A stretch of 64,000 nt of DNA from Niastella sp966212235 (GCA_966212235.1 CBIHPP010000017.1:1-64000); one strand, 5' to 3'; positions 53,326 to 63,512 are shown, numbered from the stretch's first letter. Translations and numbers: made by a program. Notes: generated from the letters alone by a model not told the origin.

Positions 53326-55038
53326 ATGAATCGAAAGTTAAGCAGGTTACTGATGTTATTGGTTGCTGTTGTTGTTTCTTTTGCAGCCTATACACAACAG
53401 GGAACCATTTGTAATCCTATGAACCTAAGCTACAGGTTTTGTTTGGATACGCCTTCAAGACGTGAGGCTGCCGACCCAACAATGGTTGTTTACAAAGGCG
53501 AGTACTATCTGTTTGTTTCAAAATCCGGTGGCTATTTTCATTCTACCGATTTAATGAATTGGGACCTGATAACCACTAAAGACCTGCCACTGGAAGATTA
53601 TGCGCCTACTGCGATGGTGTTAAACGATACTTTATATTTCATGGCTTCACAGGGTGCACCGCTGACCATTTATAAAACGGCCGATCCGAAGTCGGGAAAA
53701 TGGCAAATAGCAAACGCTTCTTTCCCGATAGGAATGACCGATCCTGATCTATTTGTTGATGATGATGGCCGCTTGTTCTTTTATTATGGCTGCTCCAACG
53801 TCAATCCTATTTACGGTGTTGAACTCGATCCAAAGACGCTGGATCCCATCGGAAAACCGGTTGCCCTTTTCAATAGCAACAAAGAGGTTTTTGGCTGGGA
53901 AAGGAAAGGCGATTATAATAATGAGGGGGAAAATCCATGGATAGAAGGTGCGTGGATGACGAAACACAAGGGTAGCTATTACCTGCAGTACGCCGGCCCG
54001 GGTACCCAGTATAAAAGCTACAGCGACGGCGTATATATTTCGAATAAGCCGCTGGGTCCCTTTACGCCGGCGAATCACAATCCTGTTTCGTATAAACCGG
54101 AAGGGTTTATCGCAGGCGCCGGGCATAGCAGCACTTTTCAGGATAAACACGGCAATTACTGGCATATAGCCACCATGACCATTTCGGTAAAACACATGTT
54201 TGAGCGTCGTCTTGGATTGTTTCCCACTTTTTTTGATAAGGATGGTGAAATGTATGTTTACACAGGCTTTGGCGATTTTCCTTTTAAGGTTCCAACAAAA
54301 AAAATTACAGGTCCCGGTGAATTGTTCCCGAATTGGATGTTGCTTTCCTATAACAAACCCGTGCAGGTATCTTCTGAGTTGGCTGATCATTCCAAAAGTT
54401 ATGCAACGGATGAAGAGATACGGACCTTCTGGAGTGCACAAACCGGCAACAAAGGGGAGTGGATCACTATAGATCTGCAGAAAGAAAGTACCATAAACGC
54501 TGTTCAAATAAACTTTGGAGAGAACGAAACAAAATTATTGGGTCGCAGCCCTGAGATCTATTATCAATATCTGCTTGAGTATTCCGCCGACAACCAGCAT
54601 TGGAAAACATTATCAGACAAAACGCAGAGCAAAACAGATGTGCCCCATGATTACATTGAATTGAAAAAATCCGTTAAGGCCCGGTATGTACGATTGACGA
54701 ATTATCGGGTACCCGATGGCACATTTGCGCTTGCAGGGTTACGAATTTTTGGAAATGCCGGCGCACAATTTCCATCTGTTGTAGAGAATTTACATGCCGT
54801 TCGTTCAGAAAAGGATCATGCGGTAGTAAAATTAAATTGGACAAGATCTCCAGGCGCCGTTGGCTACAACGTACGATACGGCGTTGCAAAAGATAAGTTG
54901 TATCATACTTACCAGGTGCTTGGAGCGGAATCTTTGACAATAGGAAGTTTAAACAGCCGTCAAAAATATTATTTCACAATAGATGCATTCAATGAAAGTG
55001 GTGTTACAAAAGGCAAAAATATAATAGAAGGTAATTAA
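53326..55038 (+). CDS. GH43 family enzyme with F5/8-type C and FN3 domains
   Basis: This 570-residue exported enzyme has a signal peptide ending AYTQ. The five-bladed propeller (about 40-330) has the three GH43 acids: base Asp 50 in AADPTM, modulator Asp 139 in MTDPDLF, and acid Glu 207 in WIEGAW. An F5/8 type C (CBM32-like) domain (about 345-480; NKGEWITIDLQKESTINAVQINF) and an FN3 domain (about 485-570; KLNWTRSPGAVGYNVRYG) follow. GH43 enzymes are mostly alpha-L-arabinofuranosidases or beta-xylosidases; an arabinofuranosidase would fit arabinosylated xyloglucan. It is 36 bp after the carboxylesterase gene. Confidence 0.92.
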   Translation: MNRKLSRLLMLLVAVVVSFAAYTQQGTICNPMNLSYRFCLDTPSRREAADPTMVVYKGEYYLFVSKSGGYFHSTDLMNWDLITTKDLPLEDYAPTAMVLNDTLYFMASQGAPLTIYKTADPKSGKWQIANASFPIGMTDPDLFVDDDGRLFFYYGCSNVNPIYGVELDPKTLDPIGKPVALFNSNKEVFGWERKGDYNNEGENPWIEGAWMTKHKGSYYLQYAGPGTQYKSYSDGVYISNKPLGPFTPANHNPVSYKPEGFIAGAGHSSTFQDKHGNYWHIATMTISVKHMFERRLGLFPTFFDKDGEMYVYTGFGDFPFKVPTKKITGPGELFPNWMLLSYNKPVQVSSELADHSKSYATDEEIRTFWSAQTGNKGEWITIDLQKESTINAVQINFGENETKLLGRSPEIYYQYLLEYSADNQHWKTLSDKTQSKTDVPHDYIELKKSVKARYVRLTNYRVPDGTFALAGLRIFGNAGAQFPSVVENLHAVRSEKDHAVVKLNWTRSPGAVGYNVRYGVAKDKLYHTYQVLGAESLTIGSLNSRQKYYFTIDAFNESGVTKGKNIIEGN

Positions 55039-55047
55039 TAAACTGTT

Positions 55048-55094
55048 CATACAGCCATTTTGGCAATATCGCTTGTTGTCGTAATGGCTGTATG
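55048..55094 (+). other. Stem-loop after the GH43 gene
   Basis: CATACAGCCATT (55048-55059) and AATGGCTGTATG (55083-55094) form a perfect 12-bp inverted repeat with a 23-nt loop, starting 9 bp after the GH43 stop. There is no T-run, so it may be an RNA stabiliser, a weak terminator or a protein-binding dyad. Confidence 0.55.
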
Positions 55095-55194
55095 CATCGT
55101 CCCTATAACGGTTATTTCAACAGTTATTCACCAGAATAGGATACCGACGCGGACGCCTGAAAATCTTCATTTTTAATGAATTGAAATCCATTGT

Positions 55195-55263
55195 CTGCAC
55201 CATTTCACACCGCAATTTGCACCATTTGAGTCCCCTGTTCTCCTCATAACAGCAATAGATTTA
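55195..55263 (+). promoter_or_regulatory. Operator/promoter copy 4 (GH3-GH2-SusC unit)
   Basis: CTGCACCATTT (55195-55205) and TTGCACCATTT (55217-55227) start 22 bp apart; the second is followed by GAGTCCCCT. The -7 box TAGATTTA (55256-55263) starts 39 bp after the second repeat and the ATG lies 32 bp after the box, exactly as in copy 2. Confidence 0.75.
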
Positions 55264-55361
55264 CAGCAAGAATTTAGATCAAAGATTGCTGTATATGAAA
55301 CGATATCTGCTATTGCTTAGTTGCATTTGTGCTTTTTCTTTTAATGACTTATTGGCACAGC
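55195..55361 (+). repeat. Duplicated control region plus signal-peptide cassette, copy B
   Basis: This is the partner of 19366-19532. The gap-free alignment runs through the signal peptide (CAFSFNDLLA here, CAFAFNDLLA there) and ends at the start of the mature enzyme. Confidence 0.8.
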
Positions 55362-57904
55362 AGCATCCTTTTCAAAACCCACAACTGAGTTCAGAAGAAC
55401 GGGCCAGGGATTTAATCCCGCGTTTGACACTTAAAGAAAAGGCGGCATTGATGTGCGATGTCTCAGAGCCTGTTCCCCGTTTGGGCATTCAAAAATTCAA
55501 CTGGTGGAGTGAAGGATTACACGGCATCAGGTATGGCGCTAACGTATCTGTTTTCCCTCAGTCCATTGGAATGGCCGCTTCTTTTGACGATAAGCTGGTT
55601 CTTGATGTTTTCAATGCTGTTTCCGATGAGTTTCGTGCAAAATACCATGAGGCCCGAAGGACCGGGCAGGAAAATAGCCGGTTTGTGAGCTTGTCTGTCT
55701 GGACACCAAACATAAATATATTTCGCGATCCCCGTTGGGGGCGTGGGCAGGAAACCTACGGGGAAGATCCCTACCTGACCACTCGTATAGGAATGTCCGT
55801 TGTAGCCGGACTTCAGGGACCTGCCGGTTCCAGGTACAAAAAACTCCTGGCCTGTGCCAAACATTTTGCGGTGCATTCCGGTCCTGAGTGGAGCAGGCAT
55901 ACACTGAACCTCAACAACGTTAACCAGCGTGATTTGTACGAAACGTATTTACCTGCATTCAAAGCGCTGGTTCAGCAGGCCGATGTGCGGGAAGTGATGT
56001 GCGCTTATCAGCGTTTGGATGATGAACCTTGCTGTGGAAGTACACGTTTGCTTCAGAAGATCCTGCGCGATGATTGGGGCTTTAAATACCTGGTTGTTTC
56101 CGATTGTGGCGCTATTGCGGATTTTCATAGTAGTCATAAAGTTTCGTCAGATGACGTGCATGCAGCCGCTAAAGCTGTTCTGTCTGGTACCGATGTAGAG
56201 TGTGGCTGGGGTTATGCATATAATAAATTACCTCAGGCTGTTGATAAAGGCTTGATTGTTGAAAAGGAAATAGATGAACGTTTGGTGAGGGTTTTGGCAG
56301 GGCGTTTTGACTTAGGCGAAATGGACAACGATTCATTGGTGTCGTGGTCAATGATCCCTATGTCGGTCATAGATTCAAAGGAGCACCGGGCATTAGCCCT
56401 TACCATGGCCAGGGAATCCATGACGCTGCTTCAAAATAAAAACAACATCCTCCCCTTGTCGAGATCAGCAAAGAAAATTGCTGTAATAGGGCCCAACGCC
56501 GATGATGAATCTATGTTGTTAGGCAATTACAATGGTTTCCCGTCAGCTATCACTACCATTTTGAAGGGTGTTAAAACAAAACTTCCTGCCAATAAAATAT
56601 TTTACGATAAAGGCTGCGACCTGGTTGAAGACATGATTACCCAAAGCCTTTTCGAAAACTGCTCCTTTGATGGAAAAGCGGGTATGAAGGCCAGTTATTG
56701 GAATAACACAGCGTTTAAGGGCAATATCGTGGCACGCGAGCAAATGGTAAGTCCTGTACAATTAACGACTGCCGGTCAAAACCAATTTAGCCCTGGCGTA
56801 AATCTTAAAAATTTTTCCGGAAAATTTGAAACGGTTTACCGGGCCGGCAAATCGGAAGAAATAGTTTTCAGATTGGAGTTTGGCGGAAAATGCGATGTGA
56901 TCGTAAACAACGACACCTTGTTTTCAAAAGAAGTATGGCAATTAGCGCCCATCAGGCTTCCGTATAAAGTTGAACAAGGGAAAGACTACAGGATTGAAGT
57001 TAAATTTTCAGCCATTTACGAGGGAATGGATGCAAGCTTAAAATTAAATCTCGGCAGAGAATTACCGGTTAATTACGGCGAATTAATAAACAAACTGAAA
57101 GGTATAGATGAAGTGATTTTTGTCGGTGGCATTTCACCAAAATTAGAAGGAGAGGAAATGCCGGTAGAATTCCATGGTTTTAAAGGTGGCGACCGAACCC
57201 ATATTGAATTACCTGAATCACAGCGCAAATGTTTACAGGCATTGAAAAACGCAGGTAAAAAGATCGTCTTTGTGAACTGTTCAGGTTCAGCCATTGCATT
57301 GTTACCCGAAACGCAAACCTGCGATGCCATCGTGCAAGCCTGGTACGGCGGCCAATCAGGGGGCCAGGCCGTTGCCGACGTACTTTTTGGCGACTATAAC
57401 CCATCAGGCAAATTGCCTGTTACTTTTTATAAGAATTCAGCACAGCTGGGCGATTTTGAAGATTACTCCATGAAAGGCCGTACCTACCGGTTTATGAACG
57501 AGGCGCTTTTTCCTTTTGGCTACGGATTGAGTTATGCAACCTTTAAAATCGCAGCGGCGCGGTTAAGTAAAACCACCATTAAAGCCGGCGAAACCATTCA
57601 ATTGACCATACCTGTAACCAATACCAGTAAGCGGGATGGCGCCGAAGTGGTACAGGTGTATGTACGTAAAGTAAACGATAAAGAAGGCCCGCTAAAAACA
57701 TTAAAAGGATTTAAGCGTGTAGAAATTCCGGCAGGAAAAACGCAACAGGTTGCCATTGAACTAACGCCTGCTGCTTTTGAATTTTATGATGAGCGCCAAC
57801 GGAAAATGGCGATCGTACCTGGAGAATATGATTTTTTTTATGGAAACAGTTCCGATTCAAAAGATCTACAATCAGGCAGGATTTTGATTACCGAAGTAAA
57901 ATAA
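55295..57904 (+). CDS. GH3 beta-glycosidase (beta-xylosidase-like) with PA14-type insert
   Basis: This 869-residue protein has a signal peptide ending FNDLLAQ. The ATG at 55295 is used; an in-frame TTG lies at 55286. The GH3 barrel has NWWSEGLHGIRYG, NIFRDPRWGRGQETYGEDPYL, AKHFAVHSGPE, and nucleophile Asp 270 in VVSDCGAI. A PA14-like beta insert (about 462-588) interrupts the C-terminal sandwich, followed by AWYGGQSGGQAVADVLFGDYNPSGKLP and a fibronectin-like end. The motifs match the plant/bacterial beta-xylosidase branch of GH3 better than the GH3 at 12395. Release of beta-xylose or glucose is expected; the exact sugar is unresolved. Confidence 0.93.
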   Translation: MKRYLLLLSCICAFSFNDLLAQQHPFQNPQLSSEERARDLIPRLTLKEKAALMCDVSEPVPRLGIQKFNWWSEGLHGIRYGANVSVFPQSIGMAASFDDKLVLDVFNAVSDEFRAKYHEARRTGQENSRFVSLSVWTPNINIFRDPRWGRGQETYGEDPYLTTRIGMSVVAGLQGPAGSRYKKLLACAKHFAVHSGPEWSRHTLNLNNVNQRDLYETYLPAFKALVQQADVREVMCAYQRLDDEPCCGSTRLLQKILRDDWGFKYLVVSDCGAIADFHSSHKVSSDDVHAAAKAVLSGTDVECGWGYAYNKLPQAVDKGLIVEKEIDERLVRVLAGRFDLGEMDNDSLVSWSMIPMSVIDSKEHRALALTMARESMTLLQNKNNILPLSRSAKKIAVIGPNADDESMLLGNYNGFPSAITTILKGVKTKLPANKIFYDKGCDLVEDMITQSLFENCSFDGKAGMKASYWNNTAFKGNIVAREQMVSPVQLTTAGQNQFSPGVNLKNFSGKFETVYRAGKSEEIVFRLEFGGKCDVIVNNDTLFSKEVWQLAPIRLPYKVEQGKDYRIEVKFSAIYEGMDASLKLNLGRELPVNYGELINKLKGIDEVIFVGGISPKLEGEEMPVEFHGFKGGDRTHIELPESQRKCLQALKNAGKKIVFVNCSGSAIALLPETQTCDAIVQAWYGGQSGGQAVADVLFGDYNPSGKLPVTFYKNSAQLGDFEDYSMKGRTYRFMNEALFPFGYGLSYATFKIAAARLSKTTIKAGETIQLTIPVTNTSKRDGAEVVQVYVRKVNDKEGPLKTLKGFKRVEIPAGKTQQVAIELTPAAFEFYDERQRKMAIVPGEYDFFYGNSSDSKDLQSGRILITEVK

Positions 57905-57920
57905 AAAGTAAAAGACGAAT

Positions 57921-60356
57921 ATGTACTGGTTAAACTCATTGGTATGCGTACTATTAGTAAGTTGTTTTGCAAGCTATGCGCAAAATACCGCAGGTATTGA
58001 GCGAAAGCAGTTATTTGATGGGGATTGGAAATTTTTCCTGGGAGATACCGCTGCTGCCAGCGCAAAGGATTTCAATGATGCACATTGGCGCCATCTCGAT
58101 TTACCGCATGACTGGAGTATTGAAGGAAAAATAAATCCCAAAAATCCAACGGGAGGTGCAGGCGGATACTTTCCGGCTGGGATAGGGTGGTACCGCAAAA
58201 GCTTCAACGTTCCCGCCGGGTGGACAAACAGGAATGTTGCTGTTTATTTCGAAGGCGTTTACATGAACGCTGAAGTTTTTATCAATGGAAAATCGCTTGG
58301 CGTTTATCCTTATGGCTATTCCCCCTTTAGTTATGATCTGTCGCCTTACCTGGAGTTTGGTAAAGAAAATGTGATCGCAGTAAAGGTAAACAATGCGCAA
58401 CAGGTAAACAGCCGGTGGTACAGTGGTTCCGGCATCTATCGGCATGTGTGGATGATGGTTACCGACCGGGTGCATGTGGCGCATTGGGGTGTTGCTATAA
58501 CAACGCCCCTCGTTACTTCAAAAAAAGCAACGGTTCAGGTAAAAACACTGGTGAAGAACGACTTGGCTTCCACCCAAAATATTTTCCTTAAAACGTTGCT
58601 TTGGGATAAGAATTCCAAAAGTGCGGGTAGTGACCAGGTTAGGCTGGAACTACCCGCCAACAGCGAAAAAGAGATCACACAAACGATACCTGTATCAAAC
58701 CCTTTCCTTTGGTCCCCGGAAACACCAGACTTATACCAGGCCCAGGTACAGGTAATAAAAAACAGGCAAATAGTTGACGACACTAAAACCGGTTTTGGGA
58801 TCCGTTCCATAAAATTTACGGTTGAAAAAGGGTTTCAGTTGAACGGCAAAACCGTGAAAATAAACGGTGGCTGTGCGCATCACGATAACGGTTGCCTGGG
58901 CGCTGCTGCTTTTGATCGTGCTGAGGAACGGAAAGTTGAATTGCTTAAAGGGGCCGGATTCAATGCGGTAAGAACTTCGCATAATCCCCCTTCCGAATCA
59001 TTTCTGAACAGCTGCGATAAATTAGGTTTGCTGGTCATGGATGAGGCATTTGATTGTTGGAAGACAGGAAAAAACAAATACGATTACGCTATGTATTTTG
59101 ACCAGTGGTGGAAACGCGATCTGGACGCCATGGTTTTGCGCGACCGGAATCATCCTTCAATTTTCATGTGGAGCATTGGTAATGAAATCGTGGAGCGGGG
59201 CGACCCCCAGGCTGTACAAACCGCCAATATGCTTGCAAATGCTGTTAAGCAAATAGATACTACCCGCCCGGTTACCTCAGCCATTGTGGAAAATGGTAAG
59301 GAATGGTCAACCCTTGATAAACTGATGGCGGCACATGATGTTGCTGGTTATAATTATCATCTGCATAGTGCCCCTGCCGACCATGCAAGAATTCCTTCCC
59401 GTATTATCGTTCAAACAGAGTCGTATCCGCGCGATGCTTTTGCGAATTGGAAGCTGCAACAAAATAACAGTTATGTCATTGGAGATTTTGTGTGGACAGC
59501 CATAGATTATTTGGGCGAATCGGGGATCGGCCGTTCGTATTATTCGGGTGAAGTACCCGGTCAACACTGGGAACATGATTTTTTTCCCTGGCATGGAGCC
59601 TACTGTGGAGATATCGATTTGATCGGCTGGAGAAAGCCGATATCACATTACAGAAGCCTGCTGTATAATAATAAGGAGAAGCTCTACATGGCTGTTCGTG
59701 AACCCCAACCGGAACCTCTCGAAATTAAAGAAACCTGGTGGTCGGTTTGGCCCACCTGGGAAAGTTGGACGTGGCCAGGATTTGAAGGGAAGACGATCCT
59801 GGTAGATGTTTATTCAACCTATCCCAAAGTCAGACTTTACCTGGATAACAAATTGATTGGCGAAAAGGCAACCAGCCTTGAACAGGAATACAAAGCAACG
59901 TTTGCCGTGCCCTGGTCACCAGGTGTGCTGAAAGCGGTTGGGGTGGAAAACGATAAAGAAATTGAATCAACCATACTGCAAACTTCCGGCGATGGTGCAA
60001 AAATAAAATTAACAGCCGACCGAAAGGAAATAACAGCCGATGGGCAGGACCTGACCTATGTTACTATAGAGATAACAGACAAAGACGGTGTATTACAACC
60101 GGATGCTGCAAACCGTTTGCATGTTAACCTGGAAGGGCCTGGCGCGATTGCGGGCATTGATAATGCCGATTTGAAAGACTATGATCCCTATACAGGCAAT
60201 ACACGCAAGGCATGGCACGGACGTGCATTGGTTGTAATTAAAAGTACACACAATAGCGGCGATATCAGCTGTACGGTTACCTCACCGGGGTTATCGGAGG
60301 CTTCTATAAAAATAAAAACATCGACCGATAAAGGACCCTTTCGAAAACCAAACTAA
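57921..60356 (+). CDS. GH2 beta-galactosidase
   Basis: This 811-residue protein has a signal peptide ending ASYAQ. Sugar-binding domain: FDGDWKFFLGD, LDLPHDWSIEG, GIGWYRKSFNVP and SRWYSGSGIYRHVWM. The barrel has VRTSHNPPSESFLNSCDKLGLLVMDEAFD, acid/base Glu 422 in WSIGNEIVER and nucleophile Glu 500 in VQTESYPRD. C-terminal Ig and DUF4982-like domains follow (about 610-800). It is a canonical beta-galactosidase of the PUL type, 16 bp after GH3 and 39 bp before the third SusC. Confidence 0.94.
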   Translation: MYWLNSLVCVLLVSCFASYAQNTAGIERKQLFDGDWKFFLGDTAAASAKDFNDAHWRHLDLPHDWSIEGKINPKNPTGGAGGYFPAGIGWYRKSFNVPAGWTNRNVAVYFEGVYMNAEVFINGKSLGVYPYGYSPFSYDLSPYLEFGKENVIAVKVNNAQQVNSRWYSGSGIYRHVWMMVTDRVHVAHWGVAITTPLVTSKKATVQVKTLVKNDLASTQNIFLKTLLWDKNSKSAGSDQVRLELPANSEKEITQTIPVSNPFLWSPETPDLYQAQVQVIKNRQIVDDTKTGFGIRSIKFTVEKGFQLNGKTVKINGGCAHHDNGCLGAAAFDRAEERKVELLKGAGFNAVRTSHNPPSESFLNSCDKLGLLVMDEAFDCWKTGKNKYDYAMYFDQWWKRDLDAMVLRDRNHPSIFMWSIGNEIVERGDPQAVQTANMLANAVKQIDTTRPVTSAIVENGKEWSTLDKLMAAHDVAGYNYHLHSAPADHARIPSRIIVQTESYPRDAFANWKLQQNNSYVIGDFVWTAIDYLGESGIGRSYYSGEVPGQHWEHDFFPWHGAYCGDIDLIGWRKPISHYRSLLYNNKEKLYMAVREPQPEPLEIKETWWSVWPTWESWTWPGFEGKTILVDVYSTYPKVRLYLDNKLIGEKATSLEQEYKATFAVPWSPGVLKAVGVENDKEIESTILQTSGDGAKIKLTADRKEITADGQDLTYVTIEITDKDGVLQPDAANRLHVNLEGPGAIAGIDNADLKDYDPYTGNTRKAWHGRALVVIKSTHNSGDISCTVTSPGLSEASIKIKTSTDKGPFRKPN

Positions 60357-60395
60357 CAGTATTTATTCTCATTTTTCAAAACCAAACGATTCAGT

Positions 60396-63300
60396 ATGAA
60401 AAGATCAAAAAAGAAGACGCTGCAATTACTGCTTTGTACAATGATTTCAGTCTTTCTGCTAAGTGATTCCGCTTTGGCACAAACGGCCAAAATAAAAGGT
60501 ACGATCACTGCTGAGGGAATAGGGGCCGTGGTAGGAGCTTCCGTAAAAATTAAGGGGGGTAATGCAAATACAGTAACAGATGAATCGGGGCGTTTTACCA
60601 TGAACGCAGCGCCCGGTGATATTTTGATAATTTCTTCTATCGGTTACAAAACCAGGGAAGTAAAAGTGGAAGGCAATGGTGATATTACATTGCAATTGCA
60701 GCACGACTTCATCAAAATGGATGAAATTGTGGTGATCGGTTATGGCACGGCTAAAAAGCGAAATGTTGTTGGGGCAACAGACATTGTATTGGCTAAAGAT
60801 GCCGGAGCTACAACGTCAACCAATCCTTCACAATTGCTGATAGGGAAAGCAGCCGGTGTTCAGATCATACAATCTAACGGTACCCCGGGTGCGGATGCAC
60901 AGATCATTATTCGTGGTACGGGTTCATTTACAAGTGTAGACCCGTTGTATGTTATTGATGGCATTCAGGGCGATAAAAACCTCTTCAATACTTTAACTGC
61001 GCAGGATATTGAAAATATTACCATCCTGAAAGATGCATCATCTACTGCCATTTACGGTTCAGCGGCAGCGAACGGCGTAGTTATTGTAACCACAAAAAAA
61101 GGTAAATCAGGTGCGCCAAAAATAACGGTGACTTCTCAATGGGGCGTTGCAAAAGCATGGAAACAAATGGATCTGTTAAATGCTGCGCAGTATGTTGATC
61201 TCCTGAAAGACTTTGCTGCAACAAGCAATACCACGCTGCCCGCAAAGTTTAACACCCCTTCCGTACTGGTAGACAGCAACGACTGGCAGAAGAATATTTT
61301 TCGTAATGCCCTGGTTGCTGAAAGTAATGTAAACCTGAGCGGCGGGAGCGAAAAAGTTACTTATGGTTTATCGCTTGGCTATATCAGCCAGGAGTCTATT
61401 GTACAAAAATTTGTCAATAAACGTTTTAATGCACGGTTCTATCTTGACGAAAAACTGGGGCGTTTTCACCTGGGCCAAAGTCTTACCATCAGGCGAACAA
61501 AAAGCGAAGGCCAAACGGCTAGTTTGATGGGTGCGATCACCTATGCGCCCTATAAACCTGTTTATGACAGTAACATTCCGGGCGGTTATTCCATTCTTTC
61601 GAATGTAGAAGATTTCAGTAATGCAATAAATCCTTTACAGTCTATAAACCTGGAGCATCCTGTTTCAACGGATTATATTTTCTTTCCTCAAACCTTTGCA
61701 GAAGTCAGCCTTATTAAAGGGCTTCGTTTCAGAACGCAGTTTTCTGCAGAAATAGGCGGGAGTAAATCCACGAATTACAAGCATCCGTATACATTGTCAA
61801 ACTATCTCACTTCTCCCCGCCAGGCAACATTAGGTTACGGAAGTTATTCTTATTATATCCTGGAAAACTATTTTTCATATGATCGCACCTTTGGCAAACA
61901 TACCGTGTCTGCAACGGTGGGTAACAGCTATATTGATCCGGGTGAAACTGCCGGAGTAACTACCGTAGGTTCCAATTTGCCAAACGATAATGTACAAAAT
62001 AGCAGCGTAGCTCCTTTGCAAACCGTAACATCGGTTTCTGCCGGGTATGCGCATACTTCACTGATCTCTTATTTTGGACGTTTAAGCTATACGTTTAATT
62101 CCAAATATATTTTATCGGCAAGTTTCAGGAGAGACGGCGCTTCGAACTTTGGCGCAAACAATCGCTTTGGTAATTTCCCGGGCGTGGGTGTTGCCTGGAA
62201 CATAAGCGATGAAGATTTCATGAAAACAATATCGTTTGTATCCAGTGCCAAGTTGCGCGCCGGATGGGGAAGAACAGGGAATAATTCAATTCCAACTACG
62301 GGCATCACTTCCGTACTTACTTTCAGTGGCAGCCCTTCCGGTAATGCTGTTTATTCATTGGGTACCGGGGAGGCATTTGCAAATGGTACCAGTATTAACA
62401 CGTTGGCAAACCCGGGTATACAATGGGAGTCAACCGATCAAACAGATGTCGGGTTAGACCTTTCTTTTCTGAATAACAAATTGTATATGACGATAGACTG
62501 GTATAACCGTAAAAGCTCTGATCTTTTAGTTCAGGTGCCTGTTCCGGGAAGTACTGGCGCATCAAACAGCGGCGGACAACCGGTTTTATTTGCTAACGCA
62601 GCAAGTGTAAACAACGCGGGTTTAGAATTGATGGTTGGTTACCGTGGAAATGCAGGCAAGCTATCTTACAATGTCAGTGCAAATGCATCATATAATAAGA
62701 ATAAGGTATTGAGTTTGGGTCAGCAGTTCGCAGCTCCCATTAAAGATGGTACGGTCAATGGATCGGCCATTACTTACACAGCGCCCGTTTCTCCGGTTGG
62801 CGCGTTCTTTGGTTACAGGCTTGATCATGTGGCCAGGGACCAGGCTGAAATAAGTGCATTGAATAGCAAGGCGCCGGGCGGTGTTTTCCAGGATGGATTA
62901 TTACCGGGTGATTTCATATTTAAAGATCTAAATAACGATGGCATTGTAAATAGTGAAGATCAGGAGATCCTCGGCAGCCCCATCCCCAAATTTTTGTACG
63001 GGTTTAATGCCGGAGCGAATTATGGCAATTTTGATTTGAATATTGTGCTGTCAGGTATTGCAGGGGTTCAGGTGATAAACGGGGTGAAAGGCACTACCCA
63101 CCTGGAAGGTACAGGGCACAATGCCACTACGGCCATACTGGACCGCTGGCGTAAGCCTGGTGATGTGGCCAAATTGCCGAGAGCCGGTCAAAATTTAACT
63201 GCTTCAGGAAATGTGCGGCCATCTGACTGGAGCCTGGAAGACGGCGCTTATATGAGGTTGAGAAATATTACGCTTGGCTATTCTGTACCCCAGAATGTCC

Positions 63301-63512
63301 TTAGCCGCATGACAGGTACGAATATATTTACCAGCATACGTATTTATGCGGCCGCTCAAAACCTGTTTACCATTACAAAGTACAGTGGTTATGATCCCGA
63401 GTTGAGCACGCAGGGCGGGGCTTCATCGCAGTACATCTTTGCAAGAGGAATTGATGACGGCTCATTACCTCAGCCAAGAACATTGATGGCTGGCATTCAG
63501 CTTGGATTCTAA
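60396..63512 (+). CDS. SusC/RagA-type TonB-dependent importer (third pair)
   Basis: This 1038-residue outer-membrane protein has a signal peptide ending SALAQ. It has a regulatory-like domain (about 32-105; IKGTITAEGIGAVVGASVKIKGG), the linker MDEIVVIGYGTAKKRNVVGATD, a plug (IIRGTGSFTSVDPLYVIDGIQG; KDASSTAIYGSAAANGVVIVTTKKG) and a barrel ending LMAGIQLGF. It is closer in signature to the first SusC than to the second. It is co-transcribed with GH3 and GH2 from operator copy 4, so it should import a product of the same glycan. Confidence 0.96.
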   Translation: MKRSKKKTLQLLLCTMISVFLLSDSALAQTAKIKGTITAEGIGAVVGASVKIKGGNANTVTDESGRFTMNAAPGDILIISSIGYKTREVKVEGNGDITLQLQHDFIKMDEIVVIGYGTAKKRNVVGATDIVLAKDAGATTSTNPSQLLIGKAAGVQIIQSNGTPGADAQIIIRGTGSFTSVDPLYVIDGIQGDKNLFNTLTAQDIENITILKDASSTAIYGSAAANGVVIVTTKKGKSGAPKITVTSQWGVAKAWKQMDLLNAAQYVDLLKDFAATSNTTLPAKFNTPSVLVDSNDWQKNIFRNALVAESNVNLSGGSEKVTYGLSLGYISQESIVQKFVNKRFNARFYLDEKLGRFHLGQSLTIRRTKSEGQTASLMGAITYAPYKPVYDSNIPGGYSILSNVEDFSNAINPLQSINLEHPVSTDYIFFPQTFAEVSLIKGLRFRTQFSAEIGGSKSTNYKHPYTLSNYLTSPRQATLGYGSYSYYILENYFSYDRTFGKHTVSATVGNSYIDPGETAGVTTVGSNLPNDNVQNSSVAPLQTVTSVSAGYAHTSLISYFGRLSYTFNSKYILSASFRRDGASNFGANNRFGNFPGVGVAWNISDEDFMKTISFVSSAKLRAGWGRTGNNSIPTTGITSVLTFSGSPSGNAVYSLGTGEAFANGTSINTLANPGIQWESTDQTDVGLDLSFLNNKLYMTIDWYNRKSSDLLVQVPVPGSTGASNSGGQPVLFANAASVNNAGLELMVGYRGNAGKLSYNVSANASYNKNKVLSLGQQFAAPIKDGTVNGSAITYTAPVSPVGAFFGYRLDHVARDQAEISALNSKAPGGVFQDGLLPGDFIFKDLNNDGIVNSEDQEILGSPIPKFLYGFNAGANYGNFDLNIVLSGIAGVQVINGVKGTTHLEGTGHNATTAILDRWRKPGDVAKLPRAGQNLTASGNVRPSDWSLEDGAYMRLRNITLGYSVPQNVLSRMTGTNIFTSIRIYAAAQNLFTITKYSGYDPELSTQGGASSQYIFARGIDDGSLPQPRTLMAGIQLGF

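Noticed and set aside
53749..54507. 252-codon minus-strand frame inside the GH43 gene
   Set aside because: It is fully antisense to a well-supported GH43 domain, with low-complexity antisense-like composition and no recognisable motif.
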